DNA from: Arenibacter palladensis
Lineage (GTDB): Bacteria; Bacteroidota; Bacteroidia; Flavobacteriales; Flavobacteriaceae
Length of the DNA stretch: 64,000 nucleotides
Assembly (NCBI RefSeq): GCF_900129275.1
Contig: NZ_FQUX01000011.1
Span: 1-64,000, forward strand
Direction of reading: 5' to 3'
Both the position numbers and the translations under genes were made by a program. This document shows positions 1 through 8,135 of this stretch, one piece after another. The notes below the pieces were generated by a model, which saw only the letters and a program-made list of their open reading frames with translations, was not told the DNA's origin and did not search any database. Within the stretch, counting starts at the first letter, position 1, and each line of letters opens with the position of its first letter.

Positions 1-480
1 ATCATCGGAAATACCGTCCATAAAGGCCCCGAACCATATAGGTTTTAGATATTCGTTACTGAAATTTCCTGTCAGTTCTACCGAATTAAATATGTGGAAA
101 GCGTTAGTGGGTTCAATAGTGGTCCCGTTCCCCTCTAAAGATCCATTTTTAAGGACACCTCCGTCAAAATTGAGGGTTACGTTATCGGGCAAGGACACCT
201 TTGTACCTCCTAGGTCGAATTCTTCCTTGATCAGCCACATAGAATCGCCGAATTCCACTGGAATGTTGCTCCAATCGAAATCCGATGGTATGGTTTTGGA
301 ACTTTGATCTTCTTTGTTGGTCTCATTTGGATTTTCTTCCTCAGTAATATCTGTTTCCTCTTGGTTGTTGTCATTGACATAATCTACAAGCAAATCAGAG
401 TCATTGGTGCAGGAAGAGTTTAAAAAAAGGACAAATAGGAGTGATGCTGAGTAATAAAATAAATTGGGGTGATTTTTCAT
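1..480 (-). CDS. Surface lipoprotein, N-terminal part of a beta-helix (pectate-lyase-like) protein, cut by window edge
   Basis: The frame is open from an ATG at 480 to the window edge (160 codons) with no stop, so only the N-terminus is visible. Residues 1-23 form a signal peptide with a cysteine at residue 24 (NSSC), followed by an acidic stretch (TNDSD). This fits a Bacteroidota lipoprotein exported to the cell surface. A Glu/Asp/Asn-rich linker runs to about residue 65. The motifs LPDNVTLNFDGG and GNGTTIEP follow, and then WFGAFMDGISDD. That last motif matches the GA-x-GDG-x-(D/T)-D entry of the pectate-lyase-superfamily right-handed beta-helix, so a polysaccharide-related or adhesive role is likely. 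The family is inferred from motifs only, and the catalytic part lies outside the window. Confidence 0.7.
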   Translation of the reverse strand, partial: MKNHPNLFYYSASLLFVLFLNSSCTNDSDLLVDYVNDNNQEETDITEEENPNETNKEDQSSKTIPSDFDWSNIPVEFGDSMWLIKEEFDLGGTKVSLPDNVTLNFDGGVLKNGSLEGNGTTIEPTNAFHIFNSVELTGNFSNEYLKPIWFGAFMDGISDD

Positions 481-1128
481 AAGTAATTAGGTTAAGTGGC
501 TTCGTAGAATTTTGGGGTAAATTAAACATTGTTAATAGCCGATTTTTTACAACATGTTCTATATACGGTCGTTAAGATGATTTTGGATGTTTTTGTGCTA
601 ATATTTAGTGTAGGTTGGGATTATGGGGTAATTGCACTAAAGTGAACCTATGGGGTTTGCACTCAAAAGGAGGTTGGTAACTTACCACGGTCAGAAGGAG
701 TTAGTTTAAATCAATAGCCTATGGCAATACAACTTATATTGTCTGTTGATTTGTACTCCAGCTGTGTGAATTTTGCAACCCCATGTTATGCGAAGTTTGC
801 AACTTCGTGCCGCTATGTTTAAGGAACAAGGAAATTTTTCCGGAGAATGCCCACGGAGCGTAAATGAAACCAAAAGACGGGCTGCGCTAGCTTGGACTTG
901 GGTTAGACCTAAAACTAAGTAATGGTTATCCCTTACAATTTGTTCACTACGAAGTGAAAAACTTTGCAGAACTTAGTTGTGAAGAGATTAAATGATATTA
1001 AAGTGGCGGGAATTACCTCACTTCGTTCGGTGAGTCCCGGACGAACATATTGAAAGTGAAAAAGCCGGCACTATATGCCACAATTATGTTTTATCCGTTT
1101 TCGCACAAATAAATTTGGCTCACTGTCT
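481..1128. other. Gene-free, hairpin-rich spacer between the lipoprotein gene and the IS element
   Basis: No convincing coding frame was seen on either strand. The right half carries three separate short hairpins built on TTCG/CGAA: arms at 791-797 and 801-807, at 943-948 and 953-958, and a two-step hairpin with arms 1007-1011/1035-1039 and 1017-1021/1030-1034. The left part, next to the lipoprotein start, should hold that gene's promoter, but no clear TAnnTTTG element was identified. The hairpins look like remains of intergenic repeat elements, but their family was not recognised. Confidence 0.5.
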
Positions 1129-1154
1129 TGTGTCGTCCTAAAATAGGTTGACAG
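1129..1154 (+). repeat. Left inverted repeat of the IS3 element
   Basis: The sequence reads TGTGTCGTCCTAAAATAGGT and continues TGACAG. It pairs with the reverse complement of the right end with about five mismatches by hand alignment. It is preceded by the direct repeat TCT. Confidence 0.85.
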
Positions 1155-1165
1155 TTTTTAAATAA

Positions 1166-2053
1166 TTAAATGAATCCAGTGAAACTCACTTCACTGGATT
1201 TTTTGTTATGTATAAAATTAGGTGTTTTATAATTAAGACTCAAGTGCGGTCTTTTGTCATTATAGGTCTCTATTGATTCTGTTATTAATATTTTAAGTTC
1301 TTTTCCTGTGTTGCACGTGTTGATAAGGAACTCGCCCTTTAGTATTCCATTGATACGTTCTGCCAAAGCATTTTGGTAGCAATCATACCCATCGGTCATT
1401 GATGGTACCGCATTGGACCGCTTTAGTTCATTTTGATAAATAGAGGAACAATATTGTAATCCTCTATCCGAATGATGTATAAGCTCCTTAGATGTAATTC
1501 TATTGTCAGCTGCCATTTTCATTGCTATGGCCACATTCTCCGCACTCATGTCATCACTTAGGTGGTGCCCCATTATCTTTCTGCTAAAGGCATCTGTCAC
1601 CAGTGATAGATAGTGCGTTCCTTCCCTGCTCTTGATATAAGTAAAGTCGCTGACAAAATATTGTTCCGGCTCTACTGCCTTGACCTCTTTCATTAAATTG
1701 GGATATTTTTTTAACCAATGCCTGGAGTCCGTGGTTTTGGTGTAGTTTTTCTTTGGCCTTATCAGCATCGATTCAGATCTTAGATAGTCGAACAGGGCAT
1801 CCCTGCCTATCTTGACCCCTTGTCCATCAAATTCATTTTTAAGCAGGTAGTATAATTTTCGTGTGCCCAATCTGGGCATCACTTGGCGCACACCAAGTAC
1901 CAATGGCTTTATTACGGCCAGCTCATCGGCTCTGCGTTCTGCCCGCTTTTCTGCTTGATAAATAGCCTGTCCACTTATCCCAAACAATCTACAGCACCGG
2001 GACAGGCTCAGTCCCTGTTGCTGTCGGATTCGCTGGATTGATTGGGCGAACAC
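1166..2053 (-). CDS. IS3-family transposase OrfB (DDE integrase domain)
   Basis: This is the 295-codon catalytic half of an IS3-type transposase. A helix-turn-helix-like N-terminal region (about residues 1-60) precedes an rve-type integrase core. The DDE residues are visible in SDFTYI, HHSDRG and NALAERING. The frame opens at a GTG (2053) that lies inside the A6G heptamer shared with orfA. In vivo it is therefore expected to be made as an OrfAB fusion by -1 frameshifting, or poorly from the GTG. The family's usual OrfB length is about 270-300 residues, so this half appears complete. The last codons also form a hairpin (1173-1200). Because orfA upstream is broken, active transposition is doubtful. 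Confidence 0.9.
   Translation of the reverse strand: MFAQSIQRIRQQQGLSLSRCCRLFGISGQAIYQAEKRAERRADELAVIKPLVLGVRQVMPRLGTRKLYYLLKNEFDGQGVKIGRDALFDYLRSESMLIRPKKNYTKTTDSRHWLKKYPNLMKEVKAVEPEQYFVSDFTYIKSREGTHYLSLVTDAFSRKIMGHHLSDDMSAENVAIAMKMAADNRITSKELIHHSDRGLQYCSSIYQNELKRSNAVPSMTDGYDCYQNALAERINGILKGEFLINTCNTGKELKILITESIETYNDKRPHLSLNYKTPNFIHNKKSSEVSFTGFI
1173..1204 (+). terminator. Terminator-like hairpin inside the IS end, facing inward from the left flank
   Basis: A perfect 11-base inverted repeat (1173-1183 with 1190-1200, six-base loop) is followed by a T run on the plus strand. It overlaps the last codons of orfB. In this orientation it would stop transcripts entering the element from the left. 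Confidence 0.5.
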
Positions 2054-2394
2054 TTTTTTCTGATCGAAGTGCCATATTGTTGGTCGGAGATATCGATCAT
2101 CGTGTTAAGAACTTTGTTCTTTAGTTTCTCATCGGACAACTCCCGTTCCAAACGTTTGATCTTTTGAGCAGGTGTTTCTTTGGATTTAGGCATAGTTTGA
2201 AGTTTTGGCTTGCTCCAATCTAAGGTACCATGTTTTCGCAACCAAACCAGTACTTCTGCCCTGTATCCCATAAGCTTTTTGAGCTTGTTTATAGGTCATC
2301 TCGCCTTTTTCAACCTCGGATATAACAGCTAATTAAAGCCTAAGTTGTAATCCCGTTGAGTACGCTTCTTCTTTGGATTTTCTGAATGATTCAT
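2008..2394 (-). pseudogene. IS3-family orfA, frameshifted
   Basis: Read from the ATG at 2394, the frame gives an N-terminus typical of IS3 OrfA (SENPKKKRTQRDYNLGF) and then meets TAG. The family's next segment (LAVISEVEKGEMTYKQAQKA) continues one frame over. The frame shifts again near 2249-2256, where the expected GRSTVLVWLRKHG reads as two pieces; loss of one copy of a TACTG repeat would explain this. The two lesions (-1 and about -5) cancel, so the C-terminal part (2008-2271, with a coiled-coil-like KIKRLERELSDEK stretch) is in frame with the slippery site. A short product could start at the ATG at 2271, but it would lack most of the DNA-binding helix-turn-helix. Sequencing error cannot be excluded. 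Confidence 0.75.
2053..2059 (-). other. Programmed -1 frameshift heptamer (A6G) between orfA and orfB
   Basis: On the minus strand the sequence is AGA AAA AAG in the orfA frame. The A AAA AAG heptamer is the canonical IS3 slippery site. Slipping back one base joins orfA to orfB just at its GTG. Confidence 0.8.
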
Positions 2395-2409
2395 AAATAA
2401 GTCGAAATT

Positions 2410-2435
2410 GTGTCAACTTATTTCAGGACGGGACA
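2410..2435 (-). repeat. Right inverted repeat of the IS3 element
   Basis: Read from 2435 inward on the minus strand it begins TGTCCCGTCCTGAAATAAGT and matches the left end. TCT follows outside the element at 2436-2438, duplicating the left flank. Confidence 0.85.
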
Positions 2436-2443
2436 TCTAAAAC

Positions 2444-2475
2444 AAAAAAGCCCCGACCAAAAGGTCAGGGCTTTT
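2444..2475 (-). terminator. Intrinsic terminator of the tRNA-Gly/tRNA-Leu transcript
   Basis: The stem AGCCCYGACC pairs across an AAAA loop with its complement (2449-2458 with 2463-2472), with one G-U pair. On the minus strand a T-rich tail follows. It lies 12 bases past the 3' end of tRNA-Leu and just outside the IS right end. Confidence 0.8.
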
Positions 2476-2486
2476 CCACTTATCTG

Positions 2487-2570
2487 TACTCGAGGCGGGA
2501 CTTGAACCCGCACGGACTAATGTCCATTGGATTTTAAGTCCAACGTGTCTACCAATTCCACCACTCGAGC
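2487..2570 (-). tRNA. tRNA-Leu (anticodon UAA)
   Basis: The 84-base cloverleaf reads on the minus strand with acceptor arm GCTCGAG paired to CTCGAGT. The anticodon loop is CTTAAAA, giving UAA. A long variable arm is present, as expected for a class II leucine tRNA, and the T arm contains GGTTCAAGTCC. The discriminator is A, and CCA is not encoded in the DNA. It is the second gene of a two-tRNA transcript after tRNA-Gly. Confidence 0.95.
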
Positions 2571-2601
2571 CTAACTGCTCAGAGCAGTAGAGATTTTACA
2601 A

Positions 2602-2677
2602 TGGAGCGAAAAACGGGATTCGAACCCGCGACCTCCACCTTGGCAAGGTGGCGCTCTACCAACTGAGCTATTTTCGC
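2602..2677 (-). tRNA. tRNA-Gly (anticodon GCC)
   Basis: The 76-base cloverleaf reads on the minus strand with acceptor GCGAAAA paired to TTTTCGC. The D loop contains AGCTCAGTTGGTAGAGC, the anticodon loop TTGCCAA gives GCC, and the T arm contains GGTTCGAATCC. Unlike the neighbouring tRNA-Leu, CCA is encoded (2602-2604). It is first in the transcript, 31 bases before tRNA-Leu. Confidence 0.96.
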
Positions 2678-2718
2678 AGTTTATGTAATGAACGTTGCAT
2701 CCTTTTCAGATGCGGGAG

Positions 2719-2748
2719 CAAATTTAATACAATTCTGTAAAAAGCAAA
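2719..2748 (-). promoter_or_regulatory. Bacteroidota-type promoter of the tRNA pair
   Basis: On the minus strand TTTG (2748-2745) is followed after 18 bases by TAAATTTG (2726-2719). This fits the -33/-7 consensus of the Bacteroidota housekeeping sigma factor. The first tRNA base is about 42 bases downstream. Confidence 0.7.
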
Positions 2749-2844
2749 GAACTTTTCGCTAAAAAGAATCAAAATATTTATAATGTGCCCAAGGTGAATA
2801 TTTTAGATGGGAATTATGGGCTAAATGGCCCTCCGCTACATCCC

Positions 2845-5460
2845 TTAAGCATTTTTCTTTTTGGTGAGCAAACGCTTAATTTCATTGAGTTTCATTAGGG
2901 CTTCAACCGGTGTTAAGGTGTTGATATCCAAATGGGTAATCTCCTCCTTGATCTGTTCCAATAAAGGATCGTCCAAATTGAAAAAGCTTAGTTGCATTTC
3001 ATTTTGGACCAATTGTAGTTTGTCTGAAAGCTCTTCACTGGAATGCGATTTTTCCAGTTTTTTGAGAATCTTGTTGGCTTTGTGGATCACCTGTTGCGGC
3101 ATACCGGCCATTTTGGCCACATGGATACCGAAACTATGCTCGCTACCACCAGGAGTAAGTTTTCGCAAAAAAAGCACATTGTCCTTTAGTTCCTTTACGG
3201 ACACATTAAAGTTCTTGATACGTGTAAATGTCGAGGTCATTTCATTGAGCTCATGATAGTGGGTGGCAAACAATGTTTTTGCCCTAGCCGGATGCTCGTG
3301 TAAATATTCCGAAATGGCCCAGGCAATGGAGATGCCGTCATATGTGCTGGTGCCCCTGCCTATTTCGTCCAAAAGTACCAAACTGCGTTCTGAGAGGTTG
3401 TTTAGAATGGAGGCTGTTTCGTTCATTTCTACCATAAAGGTAGATTCCCCCATAGAGATATTATCACTGGCACCGACCCGTGTAAATATTTTGTCCACAT
3501 AACCAATTTTGGCAGCATCTGCAGGTACAAAACTTCCCATCTGGGCCAACAACACTATTAGGGCCGTTTGTCTTAAGATGGCCGATTTACCACTCATGTT
3601 GGGACCGGTGATCATAATGATCTGTTGTTCGTCCCTATTTAAGGTAACATCATTGGCAATATACGCCTCTCCCAAAGGTAATTGCTTTTCAATTACGGGA
3701 TGCCTGCCGCCAATGATGGATAGTTCGGTAGAATCGTCCATGTCCGGGGAAACATAATTGTTCTCCTTGGCCAACTGGGTAAAGCCGCAAAGACAATCCA
3801 GTTGCGCAATTTGAAAGGCATTGTTTTGTACAGGGGCTATGTATTCCTGCATCCAGACCACCAACTGTGAAAACAATTGCTGTTCCAGACTTAAAATACG
3901 CTCTTCCGCCCCCAATATTTTAGCTTCGTATTCCTTGAGCTCTTCGGTAATATATCGTTCGGCATTGACCAAGGTCTGCTTTCGGATCCACTCTTCCGGA
4001 ACTTTATCCTTATGGGTGTTCCGCACTTCTATATAATAACCAAAAACATTGTTGGAGGCTATTTTGAGGGAACTAATTCCTGTGCGTTGTGTTTCCCTCT
4101 CCAGCATTTTGTCCAGATAGTCCTTGCCGGAATAGGCCAGCCCCCTTAGTTCGTCCAATTCTGCGGAATACCCCTTGGCAATGGTACTGCCTTTCAGCAT
4201 ATTTACCGGAGCCTCCTCGCTGACCATTTCTTTGATCTTGCTTCTCAACATATCACAGGTGTGCAATTGATCCCCAATGAGGTTCAAGGCTTCATTTTTA
4301 CTTTTGGTAGTGATCTGTTTTATGGGAACAATGGCCTCCAAGGAATTTTTAAGCTGAACAACTTCCTTCGGATTTATTTTTCCAGTGGCCACCTTGGAAA
4401 TCAATCTCTCCAGATCGCCTATCAATTTTATGCCGCTTTGTAATTTATGGTGGGCCGTTTCGTTTTCGGTTAAGTGGGTAATTACCTGATGTCTTCTTCG
4501 TATTTTTTCGATATTCTTCAAAGGAAGTGCCAACCATCTTTTCAACATTCTACCGCCCATAGGGGAGATAGTCTTATCTATGACATCTAAAAGGGTAACC
4601 GCATTTTGATTGTTGGAATGGTAAAGTTCCAGGTTTCTTATGGTAAACCTATCCATCCAAATATGTTCCTCTTCCGCAATGCGTTGTAAGGTATTGATGT
4701 GCTGTAACTGCCTATGCTGTGTGTCTGAAAGGTAATGTAAGACAACCCCTGCCGCTACTATACCATGGGCCAAATGGTCTACGCCAAAACCCTTTAGGCT
4801 TTTTGTTTTAAAATGATTGGTAAGTGTCTCCAGGGCATAATCATCCTGAAAAATCCAATCCTCTGTAAAAAAGGTATGGAAATTTTTGCCGAAGACCTCC
4901 AAAAATTCCTTTTTGTTGGCTTTTGATACCAATACTTCGTTCGGAGAGAAATTTTGGAGCAATTTGTCTATCTGTTCCTCATTGCCTTCCGAAGTTAGAA
5001 ATTCGCCTGTGGATATATCCACAAAGGATATCCCCAATCTTTTTCGTCCAAAATGAACTGCACATAAAAAATTGTTGGTCTTGGCCGAAAGGATATCGTC
5101 GTTCATGGCCACACCTGGGGTAACCAGTTCCGTAACACCCCTTTTAACTATGGTCTTGGTAAGCTTAGGGTCTTCCAGCTGATCGCATATGGCAACCCTT
5201 TGCCCTGCCTTTACCAGTTTTGGCAAATAAGTGTTTAAGGAATGGTGCGGAAAACCGGCAAGTTCTGTTCTGTCACCACCATTGTTCCGATGGGTAAGAA
5301 TAATACCCAGTATTTTTGAAGCCTTTACGGCATCTTCCCCAAAAGTCTCATAAAAATCCCCGACACGGAACAATAATAGGGCATCAGGATATTTCACCTT
5401 AATGGTATTATATTGTTTCATTAAAGGGGTTACCTTTTTTGTTTTTCCCGAGTCTGCCAA
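2845..5460 (-). CDS. mutS: DNA mismatch repair protein MutS
   Basis: MutS binds mismatched DNA and recruits MutL through an ATP-driven clamp. The N-terminal mismatch-recognition domain is clear: VTPLMKQYN, then [16 protein letters not shown] with the Phe-x-Glu mismatch wedge (FYE). Connector, lever and clamp domains follow. The ATPase has Walker A GPNMSGKS at about residue 617 and Walker [12 protein letters not shown] at about residue 694. The frame is open to an ATG at 5535, but the first 25 codons do not resemble MutS. The TTG at 5460, giving [16 protein letters not shown], yields 871 residues, close to the usual flavobacterial length, so I chose it. It is transcribed away from the divergent SpoU methyltransferase gene at 5631. 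Confidence 0.95.
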   Translation of the reverse strand: MADSGKTKKVTPLMKQYNTIKVKYPDALLLFRVGDFYETFGEDAVKASKILGIILTHRNNGGDRTELAGFPHHSLNTYLPKLVKAGQRVAICDQLEDPKLTKTIVKRGVTELVTPGVAMNDDILSAKTNNFLCAVHFGRKRLGISFVDISTGEFLTSEGNEEQIDKLLQNFSPNEVLVSKANKKEFLEVFGKNFHTFFTEDWIFQDDYALETLTNHFKTKSLKGFGVDHLAHGIVAAGVVLHYLSDTQHRQLQHINTLQRIAEEEHIWMDRFTIRNLELYHSNNQNAVTLLDVIDKTISPMGGRMLKRWLALPLKNIEKIRRRHQVITHLTENETAHHKLQSGIKLIGDLERLISKVATGKINPKEVVQLKNSLEAIVPIKQITTKSKNEALNLIGDQLHTCDMLRSKIKEMVSEEAPVNMLKGSTIAKGYSAELDELRGLAYSGKDYLDKMLERETQRTGISSLKIASNNVFGYYIEVRNTHKDKVPEEWIRKQTLVNAERYITEELKEYEAKILGAEERILSLEQQLFSQLVVWMQEYIAPVQNNAFQIAQLDCLCGFTQLAKENNYVSPDMDDSTELSIIGGRHPVIEKQLPLGEAYIANDVTLNRDEQQIIMITGPNMSGKSAILRQTALIVLLAQMGSFVPADAAKIGYVDKIFTRVGASDNISMGESTFMVEMNETASILNNLSERSLVLLDEIGRGTSTYDGISIAWAISEYLHEHPARAKTLFATHYHELNEMTSTFTRIKNFNVSVKELKDNVLFLRKLTPGGSEHSFGIHVAKMAGMPQQVIHKANKILKKLEKSHSSEELSDKLQLVQNEMQLSFFNLDDPLLEQIKEEITHLDINTLTPVEALMKLNEIKRLLTKKKNA

Positions 5461-5630
5461 AAGCGATTTTATTAACTTATTTTTGCATTCATTTCCTGAA
5501 CAACGAATGTAAGGTTTATCTATTGGAATGTACACTATTGTTGATATTTTGGGGATAACTTTATGCTGTTTTGGGCTAAGTAATGTCTTTATTGGACTTT
5601 GGGAAAGAGTAAAAATTTAATTGGGATTAC

Positions 5631-6161
5631 ATGCGTAAATTGGAGAATAGCGAATTGGATAGACTTAATGTTGAGGAGTTTAAACAGGTGGAAAAAACAC
5701 CGATTTGTATTGTACTGGACAATGTGAGGAGCTTGAACAACATTGGGTCGGTATTTAGAACGGCCGATGCATTTTTGATTGAAAAGATATATCTGTGTGG
5801 AATTACCGCAACCCCACCGCATAAGGAAATACATAAAACCGCCCTAGGGGCCACGGATAGTGTTGCCTGGGAATATAGGAAGGGTACCTTGGAACTGTTG
5901 GAGGAATTAAGGGCAGAGGGCTATACCTCACTCGCTGTGGAACAAGCCGAGAATGCCATTATGTTGAACGACTTTATGATTGAAGAAAATAACAAGTATG
6001 CACTAATTTTTGGCAACGAGGTAAAGGGGGTTTCCCAAGAAGTAGTCTCAGGTAGCGACCTGGTTTTGGAAATTCCCCAATACGGCACAAAACATTCCCT
6101 GAATATTTCGGTTAGTGTGGGTATTGTGGTTTGGGACCTTTGGGCTAAATTGAAATCATAA
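5631..6161 (+). CDS. TrmH/SpoU-family RNA 2'-O-methyltransferase
   Basis: The product has 176 residues and belongs to the SPOUT class, which methylates ribose 2'-OH of tRNA or rRNA with SAM. The three family motifs are present: NNIGSVFRT at residues 36-44, IFGNEVKGVSQEV at about 126-138, and IPQYGTKHSLNISVSVGI at about 148-165. The last forms the trefoil knot that binds SAM. It has no N-terminal RNA-binding extension, so it resembles the short TrmH/TrmL-like forms, and the exact target nucleotide cannot be told from sequence. The ATG at 5631 gives the expected short lead-in. It is divergent from mutS and stands alone. Confidence 0.85.
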   Translation: MRKLENSELDRLNVEEFKQVEKTPICIVLDNVRSLNNIGSVFRTADAFLIEKIYLCGITATPPHKEIHKTALGATDSVAWEYRKGTLELLEELRAEGYTSLAVEQAENAIMLNDFMIEENNKYALIFGNEVKGVSQEVVSGSDLVLEIPQYGTKHSLNISVSVGIVVWDLWAKLKS

Positions 6162-6804
6162 ATCGATTTCATTTCAAATTTAAAGGTCAATCATGGTGCA
6201 CCATACGGAAGAAGGTGGTTGTAAGCTTATATTTAGAAGACATATTGTCTTTTTTGTGATTGTCTGTGAGAAGTTGTGCAGAACAGGGAACGGCCTATTT
6301 ATGTTTTCGTAGCAAATCAAGGAGTTTCCGCAATGGCTTATGGTAGGCGTCCATAGAGCATTATACCTTAGTGAAAGCGGCCTGGACGCTGTGGCTGTGG
6401 AAAGTGCGTAGATTTCAAGAAAAGAAAAATCAGCCTAGCCTAGGCTACAGCTGGCTCCTCCTAACCAAGGTGCACCGTACCTTGGTTATTCAGCCCTGGT
6501 CGTTTTTTTGGCGATGCAAAAAATGAACAATATATTTTATGGTAGAGGGATTCTTTTGAGCTTTTTGCGGTCAGGCATAACTTTTGTTTCAATCTTGGAA
6601 TTATTTTCTAAGTAGAAGGATAATAAAAACCAAAAACCCAACCTATTAGGTTGGGTTTGGCAATATATAGTTTGAGTTAGTTAGTTTAAAACCTTAAAGT
6701 CTTTACATCGTTTTTAGGATGTGCCATATGGCTGAAAACGACTTTATTGGAGGCGCAAGTAAATAAATTGATTCGTCCTGTGCAAATAATATGTGAAAAT
6801 TATC
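6162..6804. other. Long gene-free spacer with a possible gene relic
   Basis: No intact gene was found. A short plus-strand frame ending at TAG 6409-6411 reads VHRALYLSESGLDAVAVESA. It resembles the conserved RAL(Y/F)-(I/L)A-x-x-x-G-(L/I)-(D/E)A segment of the DUF218/SanA/YdcF family. Nothing of the rest of that family survives, so it may be a relic or chance. The right side holds the terminator of the folK fusion gene (6625-6659). The remainder is AT-rich with no other feature recognised. Confidence 0.4.
6625..6659 (-). terminator. Intrinsic terminator downstream of the folK-dNK gene
   Basis: A perfect 10-base stem (6635-6644 with 6650-6659, loop TATTA) is followed on the minus strand by a T-rich tract. 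It lies about 145 bases beyond the stop codon of the fusion gene. Confidence 0.7.
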
Positions 6805-7950
6805 TTAAAATGAGAGTTTCACTGCATATTTCTGGATATGGTCCAGTATCACCTCATAATCGGCCTGGTTTTCCACAAAATCCAGTTCACTTATATCCAA
6901 AATGAGATTATTTTGCTCGGGAAAACTTCTTATGTAATCAAAATATCCCCGGTTAAGTTCCTCCAAATATTCTGGCGCTATATTCTGTTCGTACTCCCTT
7001 CCCCTTTGCTTTATATTCTGTAGTAGTCGTTCTGTGTTTTGGTACAGGTAAATATAAATTTTCGGCTTTTTTATCTCTTTGTACATGAGGTTAAAGAGTT
7101 TTCGATAAAGCTTAAATTCCTCTTCCTGAAGGGTGACCTTGGCGAAAATCAGGGATTTGTTAATGTCGTAATCGCTTACCATAAAGTTCTTGAACAGGTC
7201 AAATTGGGAAGTGTCGTCCATAAATTGCTGGTAGCGATCGGCTAGAAAGGACATTTCCAATGGAAAGGCAAATCTACCCTGATCTTCATAAAACTTGGGT
7301 AAGAAGGGGTTGTCCGCAAAGCGTTCCAATACCAATTTTGCATTAAAATCCTGTCCAATCTTATGGGCCAAAGTAGTTTTTCCCGCACCAATATTTCCTT
7401 CAATGGCAATATATTCCAATTGGGAAAAAAGCTGGGATCTATTGGTGTATAGTTTATGGGGCGTTTTGGTAATATTGCTCTTGTCCTTGCATTCCTGTAA
7501 TAGGTTTCTTGTGTCCTTGTTCAGGATTGGATGATAGAACTGCGGAGCAATATCCGCCAATGGCCTAAGTACAAACCGCCTCAATTGCAGGTTGGGGTGG
7601 GGCACGGTAAGTAAATCGGTATTTATTATTTCCTTATCAAAATAAAGTATGTCGATATCTACCGTTCTGGAGGAGTAGCCTGCTCCCGGATTCCTCTCCC
7701 TGCCCAACTTTGTTTCCAATTCCAGCAATTTCTCCAAAAGAGCGGAGGGGGTAAGCGCAGTTTCTACAGTAATACAGGCATTATAGAAATTGTCGCCTTC
7801 AAAACCCCACGCAGGCGTTTCGTATATCGGGGATGTTTTTATGACTTCGCCAACACTGGCTTGGATTAAAAACACCACCTCCTGCAAATGGTTCAGTTTA
7901 TCCCCAAGATTGCTTCCCAGTGAAAGATATGTTGTTGTGGTCTTGTTCAT
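6805..7950 (-). CDS. folK: Bifunctional FolK (HPPK) / deoxynucleoside kinase fusion
   Basis: The product has 381 residues in two parts. Residues 1-150 are 6-hydroxymethyl-7,8-dihydropterin pyrophosphokinase of folate synthesis. They show LGSNLGDK near residue 10, the metal and ATP motif RNPGAGYSSRTVDIDIL at about 86-102, and the ending VPHPNLQLRRFVLRPL. After a linker, residues 178-381 are a deoxynucleoside kinase of the dGK/dAK type. This half has the P-loop GNIGAGKTT at 185-193, ERFADNPFLPKFY, the variant FLADRYQQF and a lid-like KQRGREYEQ. Both active sites look complete. The fusion links folate and deoxynucleotide salvage and is, to my knowledge, found in other Flavobacteriia. It is convergent with the spacer and divergent from sppA. 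Confidence 0.93.
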   Translation of the reverse strand: MNKTTTTYLSLGSNLGDKLNHLQEVVFLIQASVGEVIKTSPIYETPAWGFEGDNFYNACITVETALTPSALLEKLLELETKLGRERNPGAGYSSRTVDIDILYFDKEIINTDLLTVPHPNLQLRRFVLRPLADIAPQFYHPILNKDTRNLLQECKDKSNITKTPHKLYTNRSQLFSQLEYIAIEGNIGAGKTTLAHKIGQDFNAKLVLERFADNPFLPKFYEDQGRFAFPLEMSFLADRYQQFMDDTSQFDLFKNFMVSDYDINKSLIFAKVTLQEEEFKLYRKLFNLMYKEIKKPKIYIYLYQNTERLLQNIKQRGREYEQNIAPEYLEELNRGYFDYIRSFPEQNNLILDISELDFVENQADYEVILDHIQKYAVKLSF

Positions 7951-8101
7951 AATAGGCGGGCAAAGTAAGCAAAAGTAATTAACTTCATAAAGGGAAATAC
8001 CAAAAACGGGACCAATTTTTAAAGGGCTTTCCGAAATTGTGGTTCAGGAGGTTTCAGGTTATAAAATTCAACATTTATAATTACAACAATCCTACATTGG
8101 T

Positions 8102-8109
8102 TATCTTTG
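8102..8109 (+). promoter_or_regulatory. Probable -7 element of the sppA promoter
   Basis: TATCTTTG matches TAnnTTTG, 27 bases before the sppA ATG. No clear TTG was found at the -33 position, so this is a half-supported promoter. Confidence 0.4.
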
Positions 8110-8135
8110 CAAGTTATTAGCAATACATACGAGGA

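Larger units (their letters stand above)
1129..2435 (-). mobile_element. IS3-family insertion sequence, 1307 bases, probably inactive
   Basis: The element is bounded by imperfect inverted repeats of about 26 bases beginning TGT (1129-1154 and 2410-2435). They share the core CGTCCTrAAATArGTTGACA. A 3-base direct repeat TCT flanks it at 1126-1128 and 2436-2438, as expected for IS3-type target duplication. Inside, on the minus strand, lie orfA and orfB, which overlap through an A6G slippery heptamer, the standard IS3 layout. OrfB looks intact with a DDE triad, but orfA carries two frameshifts, so the element is probably non-autonomous now. It landed immediately downstream of the terminator of the tRNA pair and so disrupts no recognised gene. 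Confidence 0.92.

Noticed and set aside
92..307. Plus-strand frame in the first 300 bases
   Set aside because: It is antisense to a lipoprotein gene that reads through the whole segment with a signal peptide and family motifs.
5461..5535. ATG start of mutS at 5535
   Set aside because: The first 25 codons (for example [10 protein letters not shown]) have no MutS character. The TTG at 5460 gives the usual N-terminus and length.
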